From contig CAJUMS010000005.1 in the NCBI GenBank assembly GCA_910587465.1, positions 1 through 64,000 on the forward strand: a stretch of 64,000 nt of DNA, in the 5' to 3' direction. A program made the position numbers and the translations under genes. Shown here one piece after another: positions 42,702 to 51,607 of this stretch. Every line of letters starts with the position of its first letter. Position 1 is the stretch's first letter. A model generated the notes under the pieces. It did not search any database and was not told where the DNA came from. It worked only from the letters and a program-made list of their open reading frames with translations. Origin of the DNA: an uncultured Oscillospiraceae bacterium (GTDB lineage Bacteria; Bacillota; Clostridia; Oscillospirales; Ruminococcaceae).

Positions 42702-43861
42702 TGAGTAAGAAGAAAAAGGAAACATCGGAAGTATCGGAAAACACCCCCAAGGTTGAAGAAACGGTTGAAAAGATCAAGGAAGCAACAGATACGGCTAAGC
42801 AGGCAGCACAGGAGTCTCCCGTTGTGAAGCGTTCGGCGCACAATACTGCCGCCGCTGCTGCATTCAACGCGGCGGGTGAGGAGGTCGACGTTCGCAGACA
42901 AAAGGGCGAGAAGAGAGAACGTAAGATCAAGACCAACAAGATACCGTATGAGCGTAAAAAGCACCTGTATGGTTACGGATTTATCGCGTTATGGCTTATA
43001 GGCTCTCTTTGGCTGTTCGTATCGCCCGTTATTACCTCGCTTGCGTACTCGATGAGCAAGACAACGCTTATGGATAAGGCCGACGCTCTCGCGGCAGGCT
43101 ACACAAGCGCTGGTATCCGTATGGAATGGAACAGCTTTGCGCACTACATAAGAGCGTTTACGGGAGACGCGGATTTCCCGAGGCTGTTGGTCGAGTCGAT
43201 AGGCGAGATCATTCCGCAGGCGTTTGTTATTATGATATTCTCGCTGTTTATAGCTATCATGCTTAATCAGAAGTTCAGAGGCAGAACCTTGGCGAGAGCG
43301 ATATTCTTCCTGCCGGTGCTTATTGCAACAGGTCCTATCATCACGGTAATCAACGGTGATATGGCGTCGCAGGGTATCTCGGGAGCAACGCAGTTCAGTG
43401 CGCTGTTTAAAACCGATCTGGTATCCGAGCTTATGGAATTTGTGGGTATCTACAATATCAATCCGCAGTTTACAACGTTCATTGAGGAGCTTACCGCAAA
43501 CATTCTGAACCTCGTATGGAACTCCGGTATCCAGATATTGATATTCCTTTCCGCTCTGCAAAATATTCCGCCGTCCGCAAAGGAAGCGGCGAATATGGAG
43601 GGAGCGACCGCATGGGAGTTTTTCTGGAAGATCACCTTCCCGATAATCAGCCCGATGATCTTGGCAAATCTAATTTACACGATAATAGACGCATTCGTTT
43701 CAACGGATAACGAAGTAATGAATCTGGTTCTTAAGCAGTCACAGCTTGGCGATTACGGTTACTCTGCGGCGCTGGCGTGGATATACTTCGCGATAATCGG
43801 CGCGATACTGGGACTTGTCGTCGTGATCGTAAGCAGATTTGTTTACTACGAGAACGAATAA
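42701..43861 (+). CDS. Sugar ABC permease with charged N-terminal extension
   Basis: 386 aa. The first 85 residues are Lys/Glu-rich and probably cytoplasmic and unfolded. Six helices follow, with EAA loop EAANMEGATAWEFFWKITFPIISP near 301-324. First half of the second permease pair. Confidence 0.88.
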   Translation: MSKKKKETSEVSENTPKVEETVEKIKEATDTAKQAAQESPVVKRSAHNTAAAAAFNAAGEEVDVRRQKGEKRERKIKTNKIPYERKKHLYGYGFIALWLIGSLWLFVSPVITSLAYSMSKTTLMDKADALAAGYTSAGIRMEWNSFAHYIRAFTGDADFPRLLVESIGEIIPQAFVIMIFSLFIAIMLNQKFRGRTLARAIFFLPVLIATGPIITVINGDMASQGISGATQFSALFKTDLVSELMEFVGIYNINPQFTTFIEELTANILNLVWNSGIQILIFLSALQNIPPSAKEAANMEGATAWEFFWKITFPIISPMILANLIYTIIDAFVSTDNEVMNLVLKQSQLGDYGYSAALAWIYFAIIGAILGLVVVIVSRFVYYENE

Positions 43862-43874
43862 GGAGGTGCTTTAA

Positions 43875-44984
43875 TTGTCAGAGAAAATCATTAAAAATAC
43901 CTCCGACCTTGAGGAAGCAGCAGCTGCTGCTTCCGCCGTCAACGGTACTTCCGCATCGGACGGCGAGCCTAGGAGAGACAAGAAGCATTATCGTGTGACC
44001 AATTGGAGCATTATCAAGAATTACCCTCACTATACCCCAGAAGAGCGCAAGCATTACACCTATATCTTCTGGCGCAGAGTGGGTGGCTGGATATGGCCTA
44101 TATTCAGAGCGGTTCTGATTTTCGGTCTGGCGTTTGTAATTCTGTATCCGATCATGTATATGATAAGCGCTTCGCTCCGTCCGCAGGCGGAAATGCATGA
44201 TCCGTCGGTAATGTGGATTCCGAAAAACATACGCCTTAATAACTTTAAGGATGTCTGGGAGGCGATCAACTATCCCGACGTGCTTTGGAACACGATACAG
44301 CTTAACATTGTAGCATCGGTTCTGCAGGTTGCGTCGTGCGCTATTACAGGCTACGGCTTTGCGCGCTTCCAGTTCAAGGGAAAGAAAGCGCTGTTTGCGT
44401 TGGTGCTCCTCCAGATCATCGTACCGCCGCAAATTATCATCCTGCCGCAGTTCAACCTGTTCAGAAACTTCGATATATTCGGCTTGCTGAACGCGCTGAC
44501 AGGCAGCACCGTAAGCTTTATCAACAATAACTTTACGATGTATATCCCCGCGCTGTTTGGCAACGGTATCCGCGGCGGTCTGTTCATTTATCTGTTCAGG
44601 CAGTTCTTCCGCGGGCTTCCCAAGGAGCTTGAGGACGCGGCGTATCTTGACGGCTGCGGACCGTTCAAGACCTTTATCAGCGTTATGGTTCCGAATGCGG
44701 CAAGCTCGTTCCTGACCGTTTTCATCTTCTCGATCGTATGGTATTGGAACGATTACTTCATCAGCTCGATGTTCTTCACGAATTCGCAGACTATTTCTCT
44801 GAACATTTTGGGTCTTGCGAATATAATGTCGCTCAAGCTTACAGGCTTGGTCGGTCTTGCCTCCGACTACATGGTATGGGTCGAGGCAGGGTGTCTTATG
44901 GCAATAGCGCCGATTTTGATAATGTATATCTTCTTGCAAAAGTACTTTACGGAAGGTATCGAAAGAGCGGGTCTCGCAAACTGA
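43875..44984 (+). CDS. Sugar ABC permease, MalG type, second pair
   Basis: 369 aa from TTG 43875 (AAGGAGGTG before it). A polar N-terminus of about 70 residues, then six helices. EAA-type loop LEDAAYLDGCGPFKTFISVMVPNAA near 255-279. Last gene of the operon. Confidence 0.88.
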   Translation: MSEKIIKNTSDLEEAAAAASAVNGTSASDGEPRRDKKHYRVTNWSIIKNYPHYTPEERKHYTYIFWRRVGGWIWPIFRAVLIFGLAFVILYPIMYMISASLRPQAEMHDPSVMWIPKNIRLNNFKDVWEAINYPDVLWNTIQLNIVASVLQVASCAITGYGFARFQFKGKKALFALVLLQIIVPPQIIILPQFNLFRNFDIFGLLNALTGSTVSFINNNFTMYIPALFGNGIRGGLFIYLFRQFFRGLPKELEDAAYLDGCGPFKTFISVMVPNAASSFLTVFIFSIVWYWNDYFISSMFFTNSQTISLNILGLANIMSLKLTGLVGLASDYMVWVEAGCLMAIAPILIMYIFLQKYFTEGIERAGLAN

Positions 44985-45018
44985 TACAGAGTATTGCCGG
45001 TGCAAATTCAAGAAAAAT

Positions 45019-45046
45019 ATCCGTCCTCATCAGAGGGCGGATTTCT
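45019..45046 (+). terminator. Terminator of the sugar ABC operon
   Basis: A 10-bp hairpin, atccgtcctc / gagggcggat, loop atca, followed by TTCTT. It abuts the next promoter. Confidence 0.75.
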
Positions 45047-45074
45047 TGACTTTATGGTGGCTTTGTAGTATAAT
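45046..45074 (+). promoter_or_regulatory. Sigma-A promoter of rnhA-queH
   Basis: TTGACT (45046-45051), 17-bp spacer, TATAAT (45069-45074), 24 bases before the rnhA ATG. No further promoter is seen before the VWA operon, so transcription may run on. Confidence 0.8.
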
Positions 45075-45098
45075 GGGTATATTGAGAGGTGTATTAAA

Positions 45099-45542
45099 AT
45101 GAGATTTGTTGAAATTTTCAGTGACGGCGCGTGCAGCGGTAATCCGGGTCCCGGTGGATTTGGCGCGATACTGCGCTGCGATGGCAAGGAGAAGGAAATA
45201 AGCGGCGGCGACGCTCATACCACCAACAACCGTATGGAATTGCTCGGCGTGATAACAGCACTGGAAGCGCTTAAATTCCCATGTGAGGTAAGGATAACCA
45301 CCGACAGTAAGTATGTTGTTGACGGGATAACCAAGGGTTGGGCTGTTGGCTGGCGAAAACGCGGCTGGAAAAAAAGCGACGGCAAGCCCGCGCTCAATCC
45401 GGATCTGTGGGAGAGGCTGCTGAACTTGCTGGACGTGCATAAAGCGGAGTTCTGCTGGATAAAGGGCCACGCGGGTCATGCGGAGAATGAGCGCTGTGAC
45501 AGTCTCGCGGTCGCGCAACGCGATAGATACGCGGGGAAGTGA
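45099..45542 (+). CDS. rnhA: Ribonuclease HI
   Basis: 147 aa. It cuts RNA in RNA-DNA hybrids. All catalytic residues are present: D9 (SDGACSGNPGPGG), E47 (NNRMELLG), D69 (TTDSKYV) and D134 (NERCD), with H124 in KGHAGH. Length and motifs are those of type 1 RNase HI. Confidence 0.96.
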   Translation: MRFVEIFSDGACSGNPGPGGFGAILRCDGKEKEISGGDAHTTNNRMELLGVITALEALKFPCEVRITTDSKYVVDGITKGWAVGWRKRGWKKSDGKPALNPDLWERLLNLLDVHKAEFCWIKGHAGHAENERCDSLAVAQRDRYAGK

Positions 45543-45545
45543 ACG

Positions 45546-46163
45546 ATGAACGAGCCGAAGGTAAACTATCAGCGAAAGCTTGACGAGCTGCTGAAAACGA
45601 TCGAGGGAACGCCGAAGCTGCTGCTGCACAGCTGCTGCGCTCCTTGCTCGAGCTATTGTCTGGAATATCTGTCGCAGTACTTTTCGATAACGGATTTGTA
45701 CTACAATCCGAATATCTCACCGAAGGAGGAGTTCGACAAGCGCGCGGAGGAGCAGCGCCGGCTGATCGCGGAGCTGCCCGTCAAGAACTCCGTAACACTT
45801 ATCGTTGACGAATACGATCCCGAGGAGTTCTTCGGAGCGGTGAAGGGATTGGAGCAGTGCGCGGAGGGCGGCGAGAGGTGTTTTGTGTGTTACAGGCTGA
45901 GACTGGAACGCGCCGCGAAATACGCTGCGGAGCACGGATTTGATTACTTCTGTTCTACTTTGTCAATCAGCCCGTTGAAAAATTCTCAGAAGCTTAACGA
46001 GATCGGCGCGGAATTATCGGAGATATACGGCGTCAAGAGCTTACCGAACGACTTTAAGAAGAAAGGCGGCTATCTGCGCTCAATTGAATTGTCCCGCGAG
46101 TATGGACTGTACCGGCAGAATTATTGCGGCTGCGTGTTCTCAAGAAATAAAGAGGTGAAATAA
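45546..46163 (+). CDS. queH: Epoxyqueuosine reductase QueH
   Basis: 205 aa, the last enzyme of queuosine tRNA modification, of the non-cobalamin type. It has HSCCAPCSS near 29-37, CFVCYRLRLE near 117-126 and a final QNYCGCVFS, the cysteine pattern that holds a diiron centre and an Fe-S cluster. Its stop overlaps the next start (TAATG). No other que genes are nearby. Confidence 0.92.
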   Translation: MNEPKVNYQRKLDELLKTIEGTPKLLLHSCCAPCSSYCLEYLSQYFSITDLYYNPNISPKEEFDKRAEEQRRLIAELPVKNSVTLIVDEYDPEEFFGAVKGLEQCAEGGERCFVCYRLRLERAAKYAAEHGFDYFCSTLSISPLKNSQKLNEIGAELSEIYGVKSLPNDFKKKGGYLRSIELSREYGLYRQNYCGCVFSRNKEVK

Positions 46164-47530
46164 TGCTTGACGAGGTAACACAGGAAAAAGTCGAAAAAAT
46201 AGCTTTGGAAATAATCAATATGTCGCGGAATAAGCTGTTAGTAAATCTGCGGTTCCTCGACATGGCGCTGAGCCGTTTCGATATCAGCTCCAAACCCGAT
46301 TTTACTACCTGCACGTCGACCGACGGACGGGTGTATCTGCATGATCCTAAGCATATCCTGACATCGTACCGTGTGGAGGAAAACCTGCCGGTACGCGGTT
46401 TTCTGCACTCGGTATTTCATTGTGTATTTAAGCATATGTTCATCAACCCCGCGGTTGACAGAGATTTATGGAATATTGCGTGCGATGTGGCTGTTGAGAG
46501 CGCGATAAACGACCTTCAGCTTCCGTATCTCAACACTCTTCGCACGGACCGTCAGAAGCAGTTTTTGGAGGGCTTCGGCGGCGAGCTTACCATGCTTTCG
46601 GCAGAAAAGGTGTATCGCTTTCTTGTTGATAAAAAGCTGCCGGAAAAGACAGTCAAGACTTTGGATATGCTGTTTAAATTCGACGATCATCTGATCTGGT
46701 ATATGACCGACGAGCAAAAGGCTGAACACGGTATACCGGGATATCGCTATAGTATTGGCGGAGAGGACGACAATACATGGCAGAGCGAGAGGTATTATGA
46801 GCTTTCCGAGGATTGGGGCGGCATAGCCGAGCGCATGCAGATAGATATGGAGGCGTTCGGGAATCGGCAGGGGTATGGCGCCGGACTGCTCACGCAAAAC
46901 CTTCGCGAGGTAACGCGCGAACGATATGACTACACTGGGTTTCTGAAAAAATTTGCGGTGCGCGGCGAAGTAATGAAGATCAATCCGGACGAATTTGACT
47001 ACAATTTCTACACTTACGGACTGGAGCTGTATGATAATATGCCGCTTATTGAACCGCTGGAATATAAGGACGTAAAGCGTATCCGCGAGTTTGTTATCGC
47101 CATAGACACTTCAGGCTCTGTGTCGGGAGAGCTTGTGCAGACATTCGTACAGAAAACATACAATATCCTCAAATCCACCGAGAGCTTTTTCACGAAAATA
47201 AATCTACACATAATCCAGTGTGACGCGGCGATTCAGGAGGACGTTAAAATAACTACGCAGGCAGAGTTCGACGGCTATCTGAAAAATATGCAGCTCCACG
47301 GATTCGGCGGCACGGATTTCCGTCCCGTGTTCAGTTATGTGAATTCGCTGGTCGAGATCAAGGAATTTGACAACCTTAAAGGGCTTATCTACTTCACCGA
47401 CGGATACGGCGACTTTCCCGCGAAGATGCCGCCTTATGACACCGCATTCGTTTTTGTTGATGAGGGATATAACGTGCCCGAGGTCCCCGCTTGGGCGATA
47501 AAACTGGTGCTGAGAAGGGACGAAATATGA
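46163..47530 (+). CDS. VWA / metallopeptidase-like protein (DUF2201 type)
   Basis: 455 aa. The N-terminal putative metallopeptidase domain has FLHSVFHCVFKH (80-91): the usual HExxH glutamate is Ser83, so it is probably not a protease. The C-terminal VWA-like domain has the MIDAS DTSGSVS at 315-321 and GGTDF near 393. Family members work with an AAA ATPase; here the matching ATPase is at 53236, at the other end of the same operon. The stop overlaps the start of the first LRR gene remnant (ATGATG). Confidence 0.88.
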   Translation: MLDEVTQEKVEKIALEIINMSRNKLLVNLRFLDMALSRFDISSKPDFTTCTSTDGRVYLHDPKHILTSYRVEENLPVRGFLHSVFHCVFKHMFINPAVDRDLWNIACDVAVESAINDLQLPYLNTLRTDRQKQFLEGFGGELTMLSAEKVYRFLVDKKLPEKTVKTLDMLFKFDDHLIWYMTDEQKAEHGIPGYRYSIGGEDDNTWQSERYYELSEDWGGIAERMQIDMEAFGNRQGYGAGLLTQNLREVTRERYDYTGFLKKFAVRGEVMKINPDEFDYNFYTYGLELYDNMPLIEPLEYKDVKRIREFVIAIDTSGSVSGELVQTFVQKTYNILKSTESFFTKINLHIIQCDAAIQEDVKITTQAEFDGYLKNMQLHGFGGTDFRPVFSYVNSLVEIKEFDNLKGLIYFTDGYGDFPAKMPPYDTAFVFVDEGYNVPEVPAWAIKLVLRRDEI

Positions 47531-48775
47531 TGGAGCATTATTCGTTAGGTACATAATTCGGCGCGGCGCTCACCGAAAATGTGCATAACGTGCTTTATAA
47601 CGGTACGGGAAGAAGTTACAGGAACAATCCCGCTTATGATCTCTGGTTTGCGCTTGTCCGTGAGATTAAAACGATGCCGCTCAAGACCTTTTCAAAAGTT
47701 GCGGCTATGCTGCGTGCGGAAACGGATAAGCCCCTGTACTATTCCGAGGCCTTATGGCTATGGGGCAACAAGCGGTGCTTCGAGCCGTCATTTTTCGAAA
47801 TCACTTTACAAAATTTCGATCAAAGCCGAATGACTAAAAAGCGTACCATGCAGCGCATTATTGACGAGAACTCTCTCGGCTGTCTGCCGATATGCGAGAA
47901 AAACGGCTGGCTGAAAAATCCGAAAACGCACAGCTTATCGAATACGCGAATAAAACGGCAAGAACGAGTGCGTGGCGTGGCTGCTCAACTTTAAAAACCG
48001 CACCACCGATCTCGTCAAAGAGAAGAAAAACGCCGAAAAGAAAATGATGCGGGAGCTGAACGCCGCCCTGAATTCCGTAACTGCACTAAAGCAGATATGG
48101 AGCTATAAAAAATGCGTGGGCGGCATAATTATCACGGGATACAAGGGCGACCGCACCGAGATGACCGTTCCCGAGAAGATAGGAAAGGACGCCGTTATTG
48201 CGATAGGCGATCACGCGTTTTGCCCGTTCGCCGCGAGAATAAAGCCCGAAGTAAAAGAAATACGCGAAGCAATAACGAAGATCACACTGCCCGATACAGT
48301 CCGCTCTATCGGCAGAGCGGCATTCTGGAACTGTAAATTGCTGATATCGGTGAACATTCCTGAAGGCGTGGCTAAAATCAGCGAAAGCACATTTGCCGAG
48401 TGCCACAAGCTGGAAAAGATGATTATTCCGAAAAGTGTTAAATCTATCGAAAGGTGCGCGTTATATTGGTGTAATTCGCTTAAATTTCTTGAAATTCCCG
48501 AGGGCGTTGAAGTAATCGGCGATAATGCGTTTTCGCTGTGCGCCGCGCTTATAACGCTTGTACTGCCGGGTTCGCTAAAAAGAATTGGCGCTAACATTGT
48601 CAGTGCGGAATGGTTGGGTATCGTTGCGCCGAGCGGCTCACTTGCCGAAAAATATTTCGCGAACAAAGGCATTACGGCAGCTCAAAAGCCTGTCGAGGTG
48701 AAGCCCGACAGCCGCGCCGAGGAGTATTGCATACAGAAAAAAATACCTTATATTTACAAGGAGAATAAGGACTGA
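47527..48775 (+). pseudogene. ANK/LRR_5 paralogue 1, broken
   Basis: The frame opens at ATG 47527, is stopped at TAA 47554-47556 after nine codons, resumes in the same frame (MHNVLYNG at 47581), shifts near 47925, shifts again near 47970 and ends at 48775 with a complete LRR_5 region (TVRSIGRAAFWNCKLL, GVAKISESTFAECHKL). Text matching the sibling proteins across both shifts (LIEYANKTART, then ECVAWLLNFKNRT) shows that one gene was broken. The first 70 codons do not resemble its siblings. The last 267 codons from ATG 47972 could still be made. Confidence 0.8.
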
Positions 48776-50484
48776 TGGACTACACGACCATACCGCAGGA
48801 AAACAAAGCCGAAATACTTGAACAGGCTGTCATAAACAGCCCGCTTGACGAGCTTGTGAAAACCTATAAGGAGCTTGGATATATCGAGATGACCGCACGC
48901 GCCCTCGGCACGGCTTGCCGCTTCTGCGGACTTAAAACGGTGAAAACGCTTGTTGACTGCGGCGCGACGTTTGATATTCCACGTGACGAAACGCTTGAGC
49001 GGCGCTATCACTGCTACTCGGGCTTGAAGTATGACAATTACCGCTCGAATTATGCGCTGTATCTGTTGGAAATATTCAAGCAGATCAAGGGAGCGTGCTG
49101 CTGCAAGGGCTTGAAACTTGTTAAACAGGCGGTAACGAACAACAAAAAATATCTGCCGCTCCTGCCCGACGGCGAGCGGCTTGAAATACTGCGCTATTTA
49201 TGCGAAAACAAGGACAAGCTGTCGTTTTATCCGTCGGAAATGCTGTATTACGCTATTTTCGCGAGGGATACCGTTATAGTTGACGAGCTTAAAAGGCAGG
49301 ACGTGTGTCTTTCCGAAATACGCGTAAAAAGGCTTACTGAGGGCGGAATGGCTTCGGACAGCTATTGGTACGAGTGGGGCGCGATGATGAGCAAGCTCTC
49401 GGATGAGGATTATCTTCCCGTAATGAAAACAATCGCCGCAGAGCTTGACGGAAAACCGTTTCACTGCACGGGCAAGGTTTACGACATCACGAAAAAACGC
49501 TTTGAGAATGCGGAAATTTTCGATTTCTTCCGCGATAACTTCAAAACCGAAAAGCTTAACAAAACAGATATTATCCGTAGTTTGATAGACTGTAATGCCG
49601 TAGACTCGCTGCCGGTAATTGAAAGGCTGGGCTGGCTCGATAATCCCAAACGGCGCGATGAAATGATTGATTATGCGCAGCGAATGGCGAACCGTACCGA
49701 GTGTGTGGCGTGGCTGCTCGACTTCAAGAACCGCACCGCCGACCTCGTCGCCGAACAAGCTAAAGCCGAAAAGAAAATGATGCGCGAGCTTAACGCAAAC
49801 CCAAATTCCGTTACCATGCTGAAAAAGATATGGAGCTATAAGGAGCAGGCGGACGGAACGCTTATCATCACCAATTACAAGGGCTTGATGACTAAGGTCA
49901 CCATTCCCGAAACGATTGGTAAAAGCACGGTCACGGCGATTGGAAACGGCGCGTTTGCGGGCGCGTCGGGTGTGGGCGCGGGCACCGTTAGCGCCAATTT
50001 TACAAACGAACAAATGCAGGCGCGACGGCGGATCACATCGCTCACACTGCCGAAAACTCTTAAATTTATTGGCGATGGCGCTCTTACCTTTTTGAAGTCG
50101 CTTGAGAAGATAGAAATTCCTGAGGGTGTTGAGGAGATCGGTGCGTTCGCGTTTGACGGGTGCGATTCCCTTACGGAAATAACCGTTCCCGGTTCTGTTA
50201 AAAGAATAGGAATGTATGCGTTCGCGGGCTGCAAAAAGCTTCGCAAGGTTACATTATGCGAGGGCGTGCTTGAGATAGGCGCGGGAGCGTTCAGTAACGC
50301 TCTGAATTTAAAAGAGATATTTCTTCCTAAGTCCTTAAAGCGGCTGCTCGCCAAAGAATATAGATATCAGACTGTTGAAGCACTGGACTTCTGTTCGATT
50401 TTGACAGCTTACTGTCCCAAGGGAAGCTACGCGGAGGGGTACTGTAAGGCTAAGGGTATCAAGGTGGAGATAACGCGGGAATAA
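48775..50484 (+). CDS. Ankyrin-like / LRR_5 protein, paralogue 2 (intact)
   Basis: 569 aa, soluble, no signal peptide. N-terminal helical region (1-345) with ankyrin-like units (ARALGTACRFCGLKTVKTLVDCGATF; MLYYAIFARDTVIVDELKRQ), a conserved bridging helix (NRTECVAWLLDFKNRTADL), then BspA-type LRR_5 repeats (about 400-535; EKIEIPEGVEEIGAFAFDGCDSL). No catalytic motif. Starts on the stop of paralogue 1. Probably a cytoplasmic protein-binding partner of the flanking AAA/VWA pair. Confidence 0.85.
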   Translation: MDYTTIPQENKAEILEQAVINSPLDELVKTYKELGYIEMTARALGTACRFCGLKTVKTLVDCGATFDIPRDETLERRYHCYSGLKYDNYRSNYALYLLEIFKQIKGACCCKGLKLVKQAVTNNKKYLPLLPDGERLEILRYLCENKDKLSFYPSEMLYYAIFARDTVIVDELKRQDVCLSEIRVKRLTEGGMASDSYWYEWGAMMSKLSDEDYLPVMKTIAAELDGKPFHCTGKVYDITKKRFENAEIFDFFRDNFKTEKLNKTDIIRSLIDCNAVDSLPVIERLGWLDNPKRRDEMIDYAQRMANRTECVAWLLDFKNRTADLVAEQAKAEKKMMRELNANPNSVTMLKKIWSYKEQADGTLIITNYKGLMTKVTIPETIGKSTVTAIGNGAFAGASGVGAGTVSANFTNEQMQARRRITSLTLPKTLKFIGDGALTFLKSLEKIEIPEGVEEIGAFAFDGCDSLTEITVPGSVKRIGMYAFAGCKKLRKVTLCEGVLEIGAGAFSNALNLKEIFLPKSLKRLLAKEYRYQTVEALDFCSILTAYCPKGSYAEGYCKAKGIKVEITRE

Positions 50485-50498
50485 AGAGGCGTTTTACA

Positions 50499-51607
50499 AT
50501 GGACTATGAAAATTTATCACCCGCGGATAAAGCAAAGGAGTTGGAGCGCACGGCGGCAAACTGCTCTCCCGAGGAGATAGCGCGGATATACGCGCGTCTT
50601 GGAGAACTTGAATATTCCTCGCGTGCTCTCGGTATTGCGTGCCGTTTTCGGGGAGTTGACTGCGTAAGGGCGCTTGTGGGGAGAGGGGCGAATTTTTTCG
50701 CTCCGCTTACCAATTATATGGTGCAGACCTACGGAAGCTACGGCGACGATTTGTAGGTTTTGCTGCTCGATAAATTTTCGGTCAAGTCCATACCGTATTT
50801 TGTCGCCCCCAAATATACAAGCCGGTGATGTGCGAGGACGGAACAAAGCTCTCCGCTGCCATTTGAAAAGCGAATTAAAGAGCTGAAATATTTGCGTGAG
50901 AATGCGGAACGGGTCGGGTTTGATTTGGGAGAACTTTTGTATTACGCAATAATGCTTGACGACGAGCCTATGATACGGGAACTTGACAAATGCGGCGCGG
51001 AGTTCTCGGAGCAGCGAAAGGAAACGGTTACCGCAAAAGGAAAACCCAAAGATCTGTATATTTGGACGGGACTGCCGGAGCGTCTTTCCGCGGAAAACTT
51101 TATCCCCGTCTTGCCACCGCTTCGGGATTGGAATTTGCCATGCGCGAGGACGGGGCGCTTGTTATTACAAACTATAAGGGACAGCAGACTATGATAACCG
51201 TTCCAGCGAGGATAGGCAAAAGCGCGGTCACGGCGATAGGAAAAGAAGTATTTTCGCCCTTTCACGACATGGTGTGTCGCGGGCGTGAGTTTTTCAGGAC
51301 GATAACGGAAATAACGCTGCCCGACAGTATTGTCGAAATAGAGTTTGACGAGTGCAAGGCATTGCGTTCGGTGAATATTTCCGAGGGTGTAGTCGGGATC
51401 GGCAAGCTTACGGCAATCCAATGTACCGCTCTTGAATTGGTTAAACTTCCGCGGTCGCTTAAAGCTATCGCAGAGGGAACGTCGGTAAGCGACAACATTT
51501 TTTATTTCTCGCCGCACCTGAAAAACGTTATCGTGCCGCGCGGTTAGTATGTCGAGGAGTACTGCAAAAAATACGTTGTCCGTTATGTTTACAAGGAGGA
51601 ACTATGA
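50499..51607 (+). pseudogene. ANK/LRR_5 paralogue 3, broken
   Basis: It starts normally (MDYENLSPADKAKELE) but has TAG at 50754-50756, TGA at 50827, a frame change before 50860 and an internal loss of about 130 codons near 51120, where ENFIPVLP jumps to the region before DGALVITNYKG. A further TAG at 51546 replaces a codon before YVEEYCK. Several independent lesions make a sequencing error unlikely. The LRR part (51190-51545) is still recognisable. Confidence 0.85.
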
